From assembly GCA_028875725.1 (NCBI GenBank), contig JAPPCR010000015.1, forward strand, positions 558,001-622,000: a stretch of 64,000 bases of DNA. The letters run 5' to 3'. Position 1 is the stretch's first letter, and every line of letters begins with the position of its first letter. The notes under the pieces were generated by a model, which saw nothing but the letters and a program-made list of their open reading frames with translations, did no database searches and was not told the DNA's origin. A program made the position numbers and the translations under genes. Positions 55,914-64,000 of this stretch are shown piece by piece. The stretch is from Acidobacteriota bacterium. Its GTDB lineage: Bacteria; Acidobacteriota; Thermoanaerobaculia; Multivoradales; Multivoraceae.

Positions 55914-58327
55914 GAGCCCGGCGGCGACAGGCGGTAGTCCGCGGGCGGCTCCTTGCCCGCGAGGTGGCGCACGAAGTAGTCCCAACTGCGGCGAAGGAAG
56001 TACGGATCGGACATGAAACCGTGGTTGCCGGAGGGCAGGACGATCAGGTCGTAGTCCCGGTTCGCCTTCGTCAACGCCTCGATGACCTGCAGCGTCAGCG
56101 CCGGCGGCACGTTGTCGTCCAAGGCGCCGTAGGCGAGCAGCAGCTTGCCTTCGAGCTGGTGGGCGATCGAGGCGTTGGCCTGCTCCTCGTAGCTCACCGT
56201 CTCGGGGTTGCCGTGGTACGACTCGCCCCAGAGCTGGATGTAGCCCCGCTGGTCGTGGTTGCCGGCCGACGACACCGCCACCTTGTAGAACTCCGGGTAG
56301 GCGAAGATGGCGCGCGCCGAGGCGAAACCGCCCCCGGAGTGGCCGTAGACGCCGACCCGGTCGAGGTCCATCTGCGGATAGCGAACGGCGAGCTGGCGGA
56401 TGGCGGCCAGGTGGTCGGGAAGACCGCCGGCCTCCTGCAGGTTCCCCTCCGAGCGCGCATGGAAGGCCTTCGAGCGCAGCGGCGTTCCGAAGCCGTCGAC
56501 CGTGACCACGACGAAGCCGAGTTGCGCCAGCGCCAGGTCGTAGCTCAGGAACAGCGTCGGGTCGTGCCAGTTCTTGGTCACCCGATGCACCTGCGGCCCG
56601 GGATAGATGCCGTCGATCACCGGGTAGCTGGTTCCTTCCTCGTCCGGGTCGAAGCCGGGCGGGAAGAAGACGTTGCCGTAGATGTCCGTCTTGCCGTCCC
56701 GCGCCTTGACGGTGAAGGGAACCGGCAGGGCGGTCAGCTCGACCAGCGACTCGAAGTCGGCGACTTCGAGTTCCACCGCGACGCGGCCGTCCGGCAGCAG
56801 GACCCGCGACCGCGGCGGCTGGTCGATGCGCGACCACTGGTCGACGAACGACTTGCCGCCTGGCGAGGCCGTCACCGTGTGGTCGCCTGGTTCGGGCGTG
56901 AGGATCTCCGGGCGCGACGTCGTGCGGTCGAGCGAAGCGCGGGCGAAGGTGCGCAGGTAGGGGTCGGCGGCGGGATCCAGGCCCGCCGCGGTGAAGTAGA
57001 CCGTTCGCGACGCCTCGTCGACATGCACGAGGTCACGCACCAGCCAGGCGCCCCGGGTGACCTGGCGGAGCAGACCGCCGTCGCGGCCGTACAGGTAGAG
57101 GTGCGCCCAGCCGTCGCGCTGCGAGTACCAGAGCACCTCGCCGCTCTCGAGCACCCTGATGTTGGGCGTGCCCGTGCCGATCAGGAGGGTCGGCTCGACG
57201 TGGTGCCTGGAGGTCTCGGCCACCAGCGTGCGGGCGGCGCCGGTCGAGGCGTCGATCTCGTCGAGCCGCATGGAGCGCGCGCCGCGCGGCCGGCGCAGCA
57301 GGTACGCCTTCGAGCCGTCGTCGTTCCACCAGAGCTGACCCAGGTCGGCCAGCGCCATGAAGGGCGTGTGGACCCGCTCGGTGTCGACCGGTCTCACCAT
57401 GCCGCTCTCGGCATCCACGAGCAGGAGCTCGCTCCACGGCACGCCCTCGTCACCGGGGATCGGCATGCGGAAGGTGTGCAGGATGGGCCGGGCGCTGTCG
57501 CCGAGATCGGTGGTCTGCAGGACGTGCATCTCGCCCACGTCGCGCTGGTCCAGGCGGACGGTGAGAGCTGTCCTGCCGTCAGGCGACCACAGGGCCGAGG
57601 GCGGAAACACGACGCCCGCGCGCTTCTCGGTGATCGTCGAGAGCCGCGCCTCGGGACGCGAGGCGTAGTCGTGGAACGGCACGCCGTCATCGGTCAGGCG
57701 GCGCTCCTCGCCGCTCCCGGTGGTAACGAGGTAGAGGTCGTGATCCCGTACGACGAGGCTGTACGTCCCGTCGGGAGACGGCAGTGGCGGGGTCTCGTGC
57801 CGAGCTACTTCAGGCTCGGCGCCCTCGTCACCCTTCTTCTCGTCCTCTTCTTCCACCGCGGCGGCCGGCGCTTCGACGCGCGAGCACCCGGCGCCGTCCA
57901 CGGTGCATCGGAACGACTCGGGCCCCTTCTCGCCCGGGATCTGGAAGGACACCTCGCCGTCCGTCGACAGGTCGATGCTCTCGAACGGCAGCGCCAGGGG
58001 CTCCGCGGGCTCGTCGCGAAGTCCGCTCAGCGACGCCGCCAGCCGGGCGTGATCGAAGGCCGGACGCCGCCGCTCGTCGCTCGCCAGCGGCTCGACCCGC
58101 CAGAATCGGTGGCCGTCACGGTCGTCGCTGCGGTACCAGAACGCCTCGCTGTCCCCGATCCAGTGCGGCGTCACCGTTTCGTTGAAGATCAGCGACGCGA
58201 CGCCAAGCATCTTCGCCGCGCGGTCGTAGGCCGAGGCAGGCACCTCGTCCTGCGCCGCGAATGCAACGGCCGGTCCCGCGAGCGGGACGACCATCGCCAC
58301 CCGCAGGACGGCGCCTCGTATCTCCAT
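55910..58327 (-). CDS. Exported S9 prolyl oligopeptidase / DPP IV-like peptidase
   Basis: An 805-residue exported peptidase. Signal peptide (to AFAAQ), a long beta-propeller domain (about 40-560) and a C-terminal alpha/beta-hydrolase domain with the nucleophile in V-Y-G-H-S-G-G-G, Asp in YGALDDNVPP and His in PSGNHGF. This is the dipeptidyl-peptidase IV arrangement and length, so it should remove N-terminal dipeptides (often X-Pro) from peptides. The ATG at 58327 is preferred over 58336 because GGAGG lies 9 nt upstream. It complements the POT transporter, M19 and M3 peptidases nearby. Confidence 0.9.
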   Translation of the reverse strand: MEIRGAVLRVAMVVPLAGPAVAFAAQDEVPASAYDRAAKMLGVASLIFNETVTPHWIGDSEAFWYRSDDRDGHRFWRVEPLASDERRRPAFDHARLAASLSGLRDEPAEPLALPFESIDLSTDGEVSFQIPGEKGPESFRCTVDGAGCSRVEAPAAAVEEEDEKKGDEGAEPEVARHETPPLPSPDGTYSLVVRDHDLYLVTTGSGEERRLTDDGVPFHDYASRPEARLSTITEKRAGVVFPPSALWSPDGRTALTVRLDQRDVGEMHVLQTTDLGDSARPILHTFRMPIPGDEGVPWSELLLVDAESGMVRPVDTERVHTPFMALADLGQLWWNDDGSKAYLLRRPRGARSMRLDEIDASTGAARTLVAETSRHHVEPTLLIGTGTPNIRVLESGEVLWYSQRDGWAHLYLYGRDGGLLRQVTRGAWLVRDLVHVDEASRTVYFTAAGLDPAADPYLRTFARASLDRTTSRPEILTPEPGDHTVTASPGGKSFVDQWSRIDQPPRSRVLLPDGRVAVELEVADFESLVELTALPVPFTVKARDGKTDIYGNVFFPPGFDPDEEGTSYPVIDGIYPGPQVHRVTKNWHDPTLFLSYDLALAQLGFVVVTVDGFGTPLRSKAFHARSEGNLQEAGGLPDHLAAIRQLAVRYPQMDLDRVGVYGHSGGGFASARAIFAYPEFYKVAVSSAGNHDQRGYIQLWGESYHGNPETVSYEEQANASIAHQLEGKLLLAYGALDDNVPPALTLQVIEALTKANRDYDLIVLPSGNHGFMSDPYFLRRSWDYFVRHLAGKEPPADYRLSPPGS

Positions 58328-58477
58328 TCTCTTCATTCCTCCCAAGCTTCCTGGAACTCATCCGTGGCCGGCTAGCGCTCCGCTCCCCGGCCCCTGCTGG
58401 TTTGGTTACAGTCGTATACCAGTTTCCGTCCGCGGCGCCGCGGCCTCGCGAGCGACGCCTGATCATCAGGAGAACCG
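58328..58477. promoter_or_regulatory. Divergent promoter region with a GTATAC half site
   Basis: This 150-base gap between the S9 peptidase and the beta-lactamase-fold gene contains TTACAGTCGTATACC at about 58406-58420. The TCGTATAC core is also half of the palindrome at 41561-41581. The second half is not a good match, so a TetR-type site is only suggested. Confidence 0.25.
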
Positions 58478-59548
58478 ATGTCTCGATTGCACCTCTTCCG
58501 TCCCCGCCTGCGCGTGTTCCTGCTAGCCGGCACCATCGTCGCCCTGGTCGCCGCACCGGCTTCGGCCTCCGAGCGCCTCGAACTCCTGGGCGACGATCCC
58601 GGTTTGAAGCACCTCGGTTCCGAGATCGAACGCCTCGCCGAGGCCAGCCTCGGGACGGTGGGAGTCGCCGCGATCCACCTCGAGTCCGGTCGCGGCGTAC
58701 TGCTCAACGCCGACGAGCGCTTCCCGATGGCAAGCACCTACAAGGTGCCGATCGCGGTCGAGATCCTCGCGCAGGTCGACGAGGGCAAGAGGTCGCTCGA
58801 CGACCTCATCACGATGCGGACCAGCGATCACGTCGTCACTCACGGCGTCCTCAGCGACTTCTTCGACACGCCCGGCTCGCGCCTGACCATCCAGAACGTC
58901 CTCGGCCTGATGCTGCGGATCAGCGACAACATCGCCACCGACCTGCTGTTTCGGGAGGCCGGCGGCGCCGAGGCCATCACCGGGCGGATGAAGGAGTTCG
59001 GCGCCGAGGGAATCCGCGTGGACCGGACGACCCGGGCGTACATTGCGAACTGGCTCGGCCGGGAAGACGCCACCGTCGCCAGGCCGATGCCGCCGGCCGA
59101 GTACAACCGTCTCATCCTGGAAGGGAACTCGAGTCAACTGGATGAGGCCCGGCTGACCGAGCTGAACGAGGTGTTCAACTCCGACCCGCGCGACACCGCA
59201 ACGCCTCGAGCGATGGCCGCCCTTCTGCGGAAGATCTGGAAGCGGGAGATCCTCAGCGAGAAGAGCTCGGCCCTGCTGATCGACATCATGGCCCGCTGCG
59301 AGACCGGGGAGAACCGGATCCCGGGAGCGCTGCCGCCGGGCACCCCGGTCGCCCACAAGACCGGCACGATCGGCGAGACGACCAACGACGTGGGCGTCAT
59401 CACCCTGCCGGGCGATGCGGGGCACGTGATCTCCGTCGTCTTCGTCAAGCAGTCCAGGCTGCCGTCCAACGCGGCGATGGAACCGGTGATCGCGGAGATC
59501 GCGCGGGCCTCGTACGACTACTTCGTGTTCAACCGCGGCACCTCCTGA
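58478..59548 (+). CDS. Class A beta-lactamase-fold protein lacking Glu166
   Basis: A 356-residue exported protein (signal peptide to ASASE). Class A motifs are present: Ser86-Thr-Tyr-Lys89 (SxxK), Ser149-Asp150-Asn151 (SDN) and Lys294-Thr-Gly296 (KTG), plus DPRDTATPRAMAALL. In the omega loop the position equivalent to the general base Glu166 reads R183-T184-T185, so the Glu is replaced by Thr. True class A enzymes need that Glu for deacylation; here a beta-lactam would probably be bound covalently and released slowly. It may be a penicillin-binding sensor or act on another substrate. AGGAG precedes the ATG. Its stop overlaps the TetR gene (TGATG). Confidence 0.82.
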   Translation: MSRLHLFRPRLRVFLLAGTIVALVAAPASASERLELLGDDPGLKHLGSEIERLAEASLGTVGVAAIHLESGRGVLLNADERFPMASTYKVPIAVEILAQVDEGKRSLDDLITMRTSDHVVTHGVLSDFFDTPGSRLTIQNVLGLMLRISDNIATDLLFREAGGAEAITGRMKEFGAEGIRVDRTTRAYIANWLGREDATVARPMPPAEYNRLILEGNSSQLDEARLTELNEVFNSDPRDTATPRAMAALLRKIWKREILSEKSSALLIDIMARCETGENRIPGALPPGTPVAHKTGTIGETTNDVGVITLPGDAGHVISVVFVKQSRLPSNAAMEPVIAEIARASYDYFVFNRGTS

Positions 59549-60297
59549 TGCCCGAGGCCAACGTCTCCACCCGTCTGCGTATCGTGGGTAGGCCGCGGCG
59601 ACCCGCCGCCTTCCATGAGGCGCTGGCGGCCGAGGAAGGCCTCCGGAAGGCCAAGGGCGAGCGGACGCGGGTTCGCCTGATGGCGTCCGGCTGCGAGTTG
59701 CTGCAGACGACCAACGTCGACTCGCTGATGATCAGCCGGGTCAGCAGCCAGGCCGGGGTCGCGAAGGGCGCCTTCTACATCTACTTCGACAGCAGGAGCG
59801 CCTTTCTCGAGGAGCTGTGCCGGGAGTACGTCGCCTACGAGATGTCGACCTTCCCGGGACTCGACCTCGACATGGACGCCTACGCCATGGTCCGCACGAT
59901 CGTTGCCTGGTACGCGGACGTGTTCCGGAAGAACTCCGGGATGATCCGCTGCCTGGTGCGCATGACCGATGTCGAGGAGCCGTTCGCGGAACTCTGGAAC
60001 CGCCGGAACCGCGAGATCGCCGACCGGATCGTGTCGTTCCTGGTCTCATTCCTCGGCATCGACGCGAAGGATCGGGGACCGCTCCGCGAGCTGGTCAACG
60101 CTCTCGGCGACGGCATGGACCAGGCGCTGTTCGCCCGCCATCGCATCGACGACGCCTGGCACCACACGCCGGCAAAGCGGCGTTCCTTCGTCGACCTGCA
60201 CAGTCTCATCATCTACCGGGCCGCCTTCGGGGGCGATCCGGAGCTGCCGAAGTCGTCGAGGTTTCGGCAGCTGGTCGAACAGACGGGCCGGCGTTAG
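59548..60297 (+). CDS. TetR-family regulator
   Basis: A 249-residue TetR-type regulator. The helix-turn-helix is TRVRLMASGCELLQTTNVDSLMISRVSSQAGVAKGAFYIYFDSRSAFLEEL, placed about 40 residues from the N-terminus after an unusually long leader. The rest is the helical ligand-binding domain. The ATG overlaps the previous stop, so it is coupled to the beta-lactamase-fold gene and may regulate it. Convergent with the enolase-superfamily gene. Confidence 0.87.
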   Translation: MPEANVSTRLRIVGRPRRPAAFHEALAAEEGLRKAKGERTRVRLMASGCELLQTTNVDSLMISRVSSQAGVAKGAFYIYFDSRSAFLEELCREYVAYEMSTFPGLDLDMDAYAMVRTIVAWYADVFRKNSGMIRCLVRMTDVEEPFAELWNRRNREIADRIVSFLVSFLGIDAKDRGPLRELVNALGDGMDQALFARHRIDDAWHHTPAKRRSFVDLHSLIIYRAAFGGDPELPKSSRFRQLVEQTGRR

Positions 60298-60304
60298 AGC
60301 GGAT

Positions 60305-60352
60305 GCCGGCGGGGACGCCGGCGCACCCGGTGTGCGGCGCCTTCGACGCGCC
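60305..60352. terminator. Hairpin cluster between convergent genes
   Basis: The 69-base gap between the TetR stop and the enolase-family stop holds GCCGGCG-GGGA-CGCCGGC (60305-60322) and two further short stems, CGCAC/GTGCG and GGCGC/GCGCC. These suit a shared bidirectional terminator, without T-runs. Confidence 0.45.
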
Positions 60353-60366
60353 GAGGACGCTCCGCC

Positions 60367-61575
60367 TTAGTCGAAGTCGAGCCGCCGCCCGTCCAGCGTC
60401 GTGTACGGCGGGATCGGGTCGGTGGCGTGGAACCCGAAGATCATGTCGCCGTGGTTCCCGTCCGGAATCTGCGTGACGTCGGGCAACCGGTGCGCCTCGA
60501 CGAAGTCGGGATCGAGTTCGATGCCGAGTCCGGGACGCCGGCCGAGATCGAGCAGGCCGTCCTCGACCGTCAAGGGCTCCCCCAGCAGACCCTCGATGAA
60601 CCGGTTGCCGGTCTGATCGACCTCGACGGTCAGCCCGTGCCGGTGCGCCGCCACGACGTGGCCGTTTGCGATCACGGCGACCGGATCGCACCAACTGTGG
60701 GGCGCGAACTGGAGCCCCGCGCTCTTCGTCATCTCCGCGATCCTGTTCAGTTCGCTGATGCCGCCGCAGCGGCTGGCGTCGGCCTGGAGGATGTCCGCGG
60801 CGCCGCAGCGGATCAGCTCGCGAAAGCCCTCGACGCCGAACTCGCACTCTCCCACCGCGATCGGCAGGCCGGCGACCTGCCTCAACGCCACCAGGTCGTC
60901 GATCTCCAGCGGCTGGAAGGGCTCCTCGAACCAGAAGATCCGGTGCTCCACCAGGTGCCGCGCCAGCGAGGTCGCCATCTCCAGGTTGTAGCGCCGGGTT
61001 CCGTCGGCCATCAGGTCGATCTTCGGGCCGACGGCGGCGCGGGTCAGGCTGACGGTCTTGCGGTCGTACTGCTCGTCGACGCCGGTCCGGAACTTGACCC
61101 GCCGGAAGCCCTTCTCGACCATGCGGACCGCCGTATCGGCGACGGTCTCGGGTGAGCTGTAGAGCAGGCCGCTGGCATAGGCCGGGACGCGGGAATCCTC
61201 GCCGCCGAGCAGTTCCCAGACCGGCTTCCCCTCCTGCTGGCCGAGAAGGTCCCAGAACGCCTGGTCGAGGCCGCCCATCGTCGTCAGCGCCACGCCCTTG
61301 CGGCCGTACCAGTTGGTGCGGAAGAACAGCCGCCACCACATCCTCTCGATCTGGAGCGGATCGAGACCGATCAGGAACGGGCGCAGGTGCTTGACCGTCA
61401 CCTCCACCAGCTCCGGATGCGAGTAGGCGGAGCCGGTTCCGACCCGGCCGTCGTCGGTGTGCACCCGGATCAGCGAAGCGAGGCGGCCCTTGACCCTGCC
61501 CCAGGGCCCCACCCAGCCCTTCCCCTCCGGGTACTCGAAGTAGAGGTGAATGGTCTCGATGTGGTCGATGCGCAC
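60367..61575 (-). CDS. Mandelate racemase / enolase-superfamily sugar-acid dehydratase-like protein
   Basis: A 402-residue protein of the mandelate-racemase subgroup of the enolase superfamily. The N-terminal capping domain (MRIDHIETIHLYFEY) is followed by a barrel with RRVKFRTG (base Lys), Asp in DLMADGTRRY, Glu in FWFEEPFQP and Glu in AVGECEFG as the metal ligands, and the late His in FAPHSW. Such enzymes abstract an alpha proton from carboxylates, often as acid-sugar dehydratases or racemases; the substrate is unknown. The GTG at 61575 has GGAGGA upstream, whereas a longer start at 61614 has no ribosome-binding site. Divergent from a GPH transporter that may carry its substrate. Confidence 0.85.
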   Translation of the reverse strand: MRIDHIETIHLYFEYPEGKGWVGPWGRVKGRLASLIRVHTDDGRVGTGSAYSHPELVEVTVKHLRPFLIGLDPLQIERMWWRLFFRTNWYGRKGVALTTMGGLDQAFWDLLGQQEGKPVWELLGGEDSRVPAYASGLLYSSPETVADTAVRMVEKGFRRVKFRTGVDEQYDRKTVSLTRAAVGPKIDLMADGTRRYNLEMATSLARHLVEHRIFWFEEPFQPLEIDDLVALRQVAGLPIAVGECEFGVEGFRELIRCGAADILQADASRCGGISELNRIAEMTKSAGLQFAPHSWCDPVAVIANGHVVAAHRHGLTVEVDQTGNRFIEGLLGEPLTVEDGLLDLGRRPGLGIELDPDFVEAHRLPDVTQIPDGNHGDMIFGFHATDPIPPYTTLDGRRLDFD

Positions 61576-61598
61576 GGTGTCCTCCAACTCGCGCAAAA

Positions 61599-61627
61599 CT
61601 GACTTGCGGGTCACTTCTGACTATACT
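61599..61627 (+). promoter_or_regulatory. Sigma-70-like promoter of the GPH transporter gene
   Basis: CTGACT (61599-61604) and TATACT (61622-61627) are separated by 17 bases, close to TTGACA/TATAAT. The TTG start of the transporter is 29 bases after the -10 box. It lies in the gap divergent from the enolase-family gene. Confidence 0.5.
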
Positions 61628-61656
61628 GAACCGGACTACGGCAAGGAGAACGACGC

Positions 61657-63039
61657 TTGGCCAAGCGGGTCCCGCTGCGACATCTGCTGTTCTACGCCAG
61701 CCCGGGGATTCCGCTCGCGCTGTTCATTCCTCCGATGCCGGCGGTCCTGGCCGCGTTCTACGCCCAGCACACCGCGGCGACGACTGCGGGTATCGGCACG
61801 GCGATGCTCGTCGCCCGGATAGCGGACGCCCTGACCGATCCGCCGATGGGCTACCTGTCGGACGCGACGAAGGGCCGCTGGGGCCGCCGCAAGCCCTGGC
61901 TCCTGGCGGGCTCTCTCCTCGGCATGCTCGCCATGTGGGTCTTCTTCATGCCCCCGGCCGGCGCCGGCAACTGGTACTTCCTGCTGGGCCTGCTCCTCTA
62001 CTACGTCGCGATGACGGTCATGAACATCCCGCTCCGCGCGTGGTCGAGCGAACTCTCCGACGACTACAGCGAGCGCTCCCGACTGTCGCTCTACCTGACG
62101 ACGGCGCTACTCGTCGGAGGCCTCCTCTTCTTCATCCTGCCGCCGCTGCTCGCCCACGAATCCGTCGGACTCCTGGCCTCGGCCGAGTTCAACCGCGACA
62201 CGATGGCCCTGTTCGGCTGGATCGGCATCGCGCTGATCCCGCTGCTGCTCGGGGCGGCGTGCATCGGCGCGCCGGTCGGTCGCAGCGCCGGCCAGCCCCA
62301 GACGTCGATCATCGAGTCCTTCAAGGCGGTCCGGGCCAACGGCCCGTTCTGGTCGCTGATGACCGCGGAGTCGCTGAACTACATCGCCTCCGGCGTGTCG
62401 TACTCCGTGCTCATCATCGCGCTGTCCAACTACTGGGGCTTCGGCGACCGGGTATCCATCTTCCTGCTCATCGTCATCGTGGTTCAGGTCGCAGCCATGC
62501 CGCCCACCGGCTGGCTGGCGCTCAGGCTCGGCAAGCACCGGACCTGGGGGCTCGGCGTTCTCGGTCAGGCGCTCGTCTTCCCGCTGATCTTCGTCATGCC
62601 GCCCGGCGCGACGCCGTTCTTCGTCATCGCGCTGTTCGGCGCCGCGATCTCAATCTTCCAGGCGCCGCACATGATGATGCCGATGGCGATGCTCACGGAC
62701 ACCGCCGACTACGACCTGATGAAGAGCGGCAAGCAGCGCACCGGCAACTACTTCGCCCTCCAGCACCTGATCTACAAGGGCATGAACGCGGTCGGCTACT
62801 CGCTGGGCTACTTCCTGCTCGCCTGGGTCGGGTACGACCCGGCGATCCCGGAGAACACGGCGTCGGCGAACCTCGGGCTCCAGGTCATCGTCGGCGTCGT
62901 CGCGCCCGTGTTCCTGCTGGCCTGCGGCGTCGTCCTGTTCCGCTATCCGCTCACCGCGGAGCGCCATGCCGTCATCCGGCGCTTCATTCGCCGCCGCGAG
63001 ACGCGGCTGTCGGCCACCACCCGGCAGGTCCCGGGATGA
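61657..63039 (+). CDS. GPH-family (melibiose-type) MFS transporter
   Basis: A 460-residue protein with 12 hydrophobic segments and the signature ARIADALTDPPMGYLSDATKGRWGRRKPWLLAG, the D-x-x-x-D-P and R-K-P-W pattern of GPH cation symporters. TTG start with AAGGAG upstream; ATG in the following gene overlaps its stop (ATGA). Its divergent neighbour is an acid-sugar dehydratase-like enzyme, so import of a hexuronide or sugar acid is a reasonable inference. The central loop (GAPVGRSAGQPQTSI) is typical of the family. A paralogous type lies at 46458. Confidence 0.88.
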   Translation: MAKRVPLRHLLFYASPGIPLALFIPPMPAVLAAFYAQHTAATTAGIGTAMLVARIADALTDPPMGYLSDATKGRWGRRKPWLLAGSLLGMLAMWVFFMPPAGAGNWYFLLGLLLYYVAMTVMNIPLRAWSSELSDDYSERSRLSLYLTTALLVGGLLFFILPPLLAHESVGLLASAEFNRDTMALFGWIGIALIPLLLGAACIGAPVGRSAGQPQTSIIESFKAVRANGPFWSLMTAESLNYIASGVSYSVLIIALSNYWGFGDRVSIFLLIVIVVQVAAMPPTGWLALRLGKHRTWGLGVLGQALVFPLIFVMPPGATPFFVIALFGAAISIFQAPHMMMPMAMLTDTADYDLMKSGKQRTGNYFALQHLIYKGMNAVGYSLGYFLLAWVGYDPAIPENTASANLGLQVIVGVVAPVFLLACGVVLFRYPLTAERHAVIRRFIRRRETRLSATTRQVPG

Positions 63040-64000
63040 CGCAGAACGCGCCGGCCACGAACGCTTCCAGCAGCCTCGAGCGCGAGCTCGACTCGCTGCT
63101 CGAAGGCCAGTCGGCGGCCGGCGCCAGGAACGCGGTGGCGCGCATCGAGGCGCCGGCGGCGGGTTTCGCCTATGAGCACGCCGTCGGCGTCGCCCGCGAG
63201 GACACCGGCGAGGCGATGACGCCCAGGCATCGCTTCCATACGGCGAGCGTGAGCAAGTCGATGACCGCGCTCCTCGTGCTTCAGCTCGCCGAGGAAGGCG
63301 CCCTCGGGCGCGCCGGGGTCGACGCCAGGTACGTCGAGTTCGAGGTCTTCCCCGACGAGGTGCAGGAGCGGCTCCTCACACGGGGCGGGCGGCCCGCCTT
63401 GGCCGGCGTCACCCTCCGTCACATGCTGTCGCACACCTCGGGGTTCCGCGACGCCTTCGTCGACGACGGCTCCCGGACCTCAGCGGATGCCGGCGGAGCG
63501 GCGCCGGGATCGATCATCGGCAGCAACGCGACGCGGGACATGACCGTCGCGTGGTCCCCCTGGCTGCCGGACGGCGACGCGGAGAACGAACGCGGCGTCA
63601 TCAACTACTACCTGTCGCAGCCGGACATGGCCGAGGCGCTGTTCGAGCCGGGCGCCGCGTTCCACTACAGCGATACCGCCTTCGTCCTGCTCGCGCTGCT
63701 CGTCGAGCGAGTCACCGGCGAGAGCTACCACGCGAACCTGAGGGACCGGATCATCGAGCCCTGCGGTCTCGGCGACACCTACCTGGCCTACCGGGACGAT
63801 CCGCCGCTCGGACCCCGTCGACAGCCGGAGTCCGACGTCCATGCCCGCGGCACGGCCGTGTTGAGCTCGGGAGGGAACCTGTCCTTCGACTGGGGCGGCG
63901 GCGGCCTCGTCACCACCGCCGGAGACCTCGTCCTTTTCCTGCGAGCGCTGATGGACCGGAAGCTCTACGGCTCCGACCCGACCCTGCGCGACATGACCGC
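63036..64000 (+). CDS. Serine hydrolase of the beta-lactamase family (partial)
   Basis: The first 321 residues of a protein that runs off the right edge. It has no signal peptide. Ser71-x-x-Lys74 in HTASVSKSMTALLVLQL is the nucleophile motif, LRHMLSHTSGFRD follows, and Tyr-Ser-Asp (FHYSDTAFV) takes the place of the common Tyr-x-Asn. SSGGNLSFDWGGGGLVTTAGDL is near the third motif. Family: class C/esterase; function probably hydrolysis of an ester or amide. ATG overlaps the transporter stop (ATGA), so it is co-transcribed with the GPH transporter. Confidence 0.82.
   Translation, partial: MTQNAPATNASSSLERELDSLLEGQSAAGARNAVARIEAPAAGFAYEHAVGVAREDTGEAMTPRHRFHTASVSKSMTALLVLQLAEEGALGRAGVDARYVEFEVFPDEVQERLLTRGGRPALAGVTLRHMLSHTSGFRDAFVDDGSRTSADAGGAAPGSIIGSNATRDMTVAWSPWLPDGDAENERGVINYYLSQPDMAEALFEPGAAFHYSDTAFVLLALLVERVTGESYHANLRDRIIEPCGLGDTYLAYRDDPPLGPRRQPESDVHARGTAVLSSGGNLSFDWGGGGLVTTAGDLVLFLRALMDRKLYGSDPTLRDMT

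Overview
The window is about 64 kb of high-GC bacterial chromosome that is almost entirely coding. I count about 46 protein genes, one tRNA and a small number of structured intergenic regions. The gene content suggests a heterotrophic, Gram-negative, probably marine or host-associated member of the Acidobacteriota or a neighbouring phylum. The reasons are three TonB receptors, many Sec or lipoprotein signal peptides, sulfatases, DUF1080 and PVC-type haem proteins, a DUF6152 protein and three copies of a secreted 'PDLxGxW' family that I associate with Acidobacteriota. This placement is inference; no rRNA or marker gene is present. Start/stop overlaps (ATGA, GTGA, TGATG) are common and define several tight operons.

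Layout. 1-3.3 kb: end of a CocE-like hydrolase, a sulfatase, a PDLxGxW protein and a DUF6152 protein. 3.4-6.0 kb: an Uma2-type nuclease, two antitoxin-like genes that both stop before their DNA-binding domain, and a PD-(D/E)XK/DUF4268 nuclease, which together look like a small acquired island. 6.2-13.2 kb: two more PDLxGxW proteins (one fused to two VOC domains), an SDR, a signal-peptide-bearing HpaI-type aldolase coupled to an enoyl-CoA hydratase, and a second sulfatase. 13.2-22.7 kb: a metal-import island in which a 124-aa Cys/His protein plus a His/Asp-rich ZnuD-like TonB receptor occur twice, bracketing a binding-protein/FecCD permease/ATPase importer. Both receptor genes share a conserved leader of about 200 nt. 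22.7-28.9 kb: serine hydrolase, PQQ-type dehydrogenase, cupin, secreted ADP-ribosylglycohydrolase-like protein and TauD-type dioxygenase.

28.9-30.1 kb holds a gene interrupted by a single in-frame TGA at the redox position of a peroxiredoxin-like domain (U-P-P-C), followed at once by a hairpin with a GGUCG apical loop. I read it as a selenoprotein with a bacterial SECIS element, fused to a DsbD-alpha-like domain. It is followed by tRNA-Glu and a perfect 64-bp direct repeat. 30.5-38.1 kb: atypical SDR, a two-repeat secreted protein, DUF1080 protein, a 1,288-aa SGNH/propeller/HEAT/cytochrome c lipoprotein, and a BNR sialidase-like protein. 38.2-38.8 kb: a BrnT/CopG toxin-antitoxin pair. 38.8-44.4 kb: P450 and Tat-exported serine hydrolase, divergent from a TonB receptor and a TetR regulator across a palindromic operator.

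44.5-58.3 kb: two alpha/beta hydrolases, a GPH-type transporter and an M3 peptidase, then SDR, POT peptide transporter, gamma-glutamyltransferase-like protein, M19 dipeptidase, a cyclophilin and an S9 peptidase. This is a coherent peptide-catabolism region. 58.5-64 kb: a class A beta-lactamase-fold protein lacking the general base Glu, coupled to a TetR regulator; an enolase-superfamily enzyme divergent from a GPH transporter; and a serine hydrolase cut off by the window end.

The strongest candidates for something new are the selenoprotein fusion at 28.9-30.1 kb and the duplicated metal-import island at 13.2-22.7 kb. All family names come from reading motifs by eye; no database search was run.
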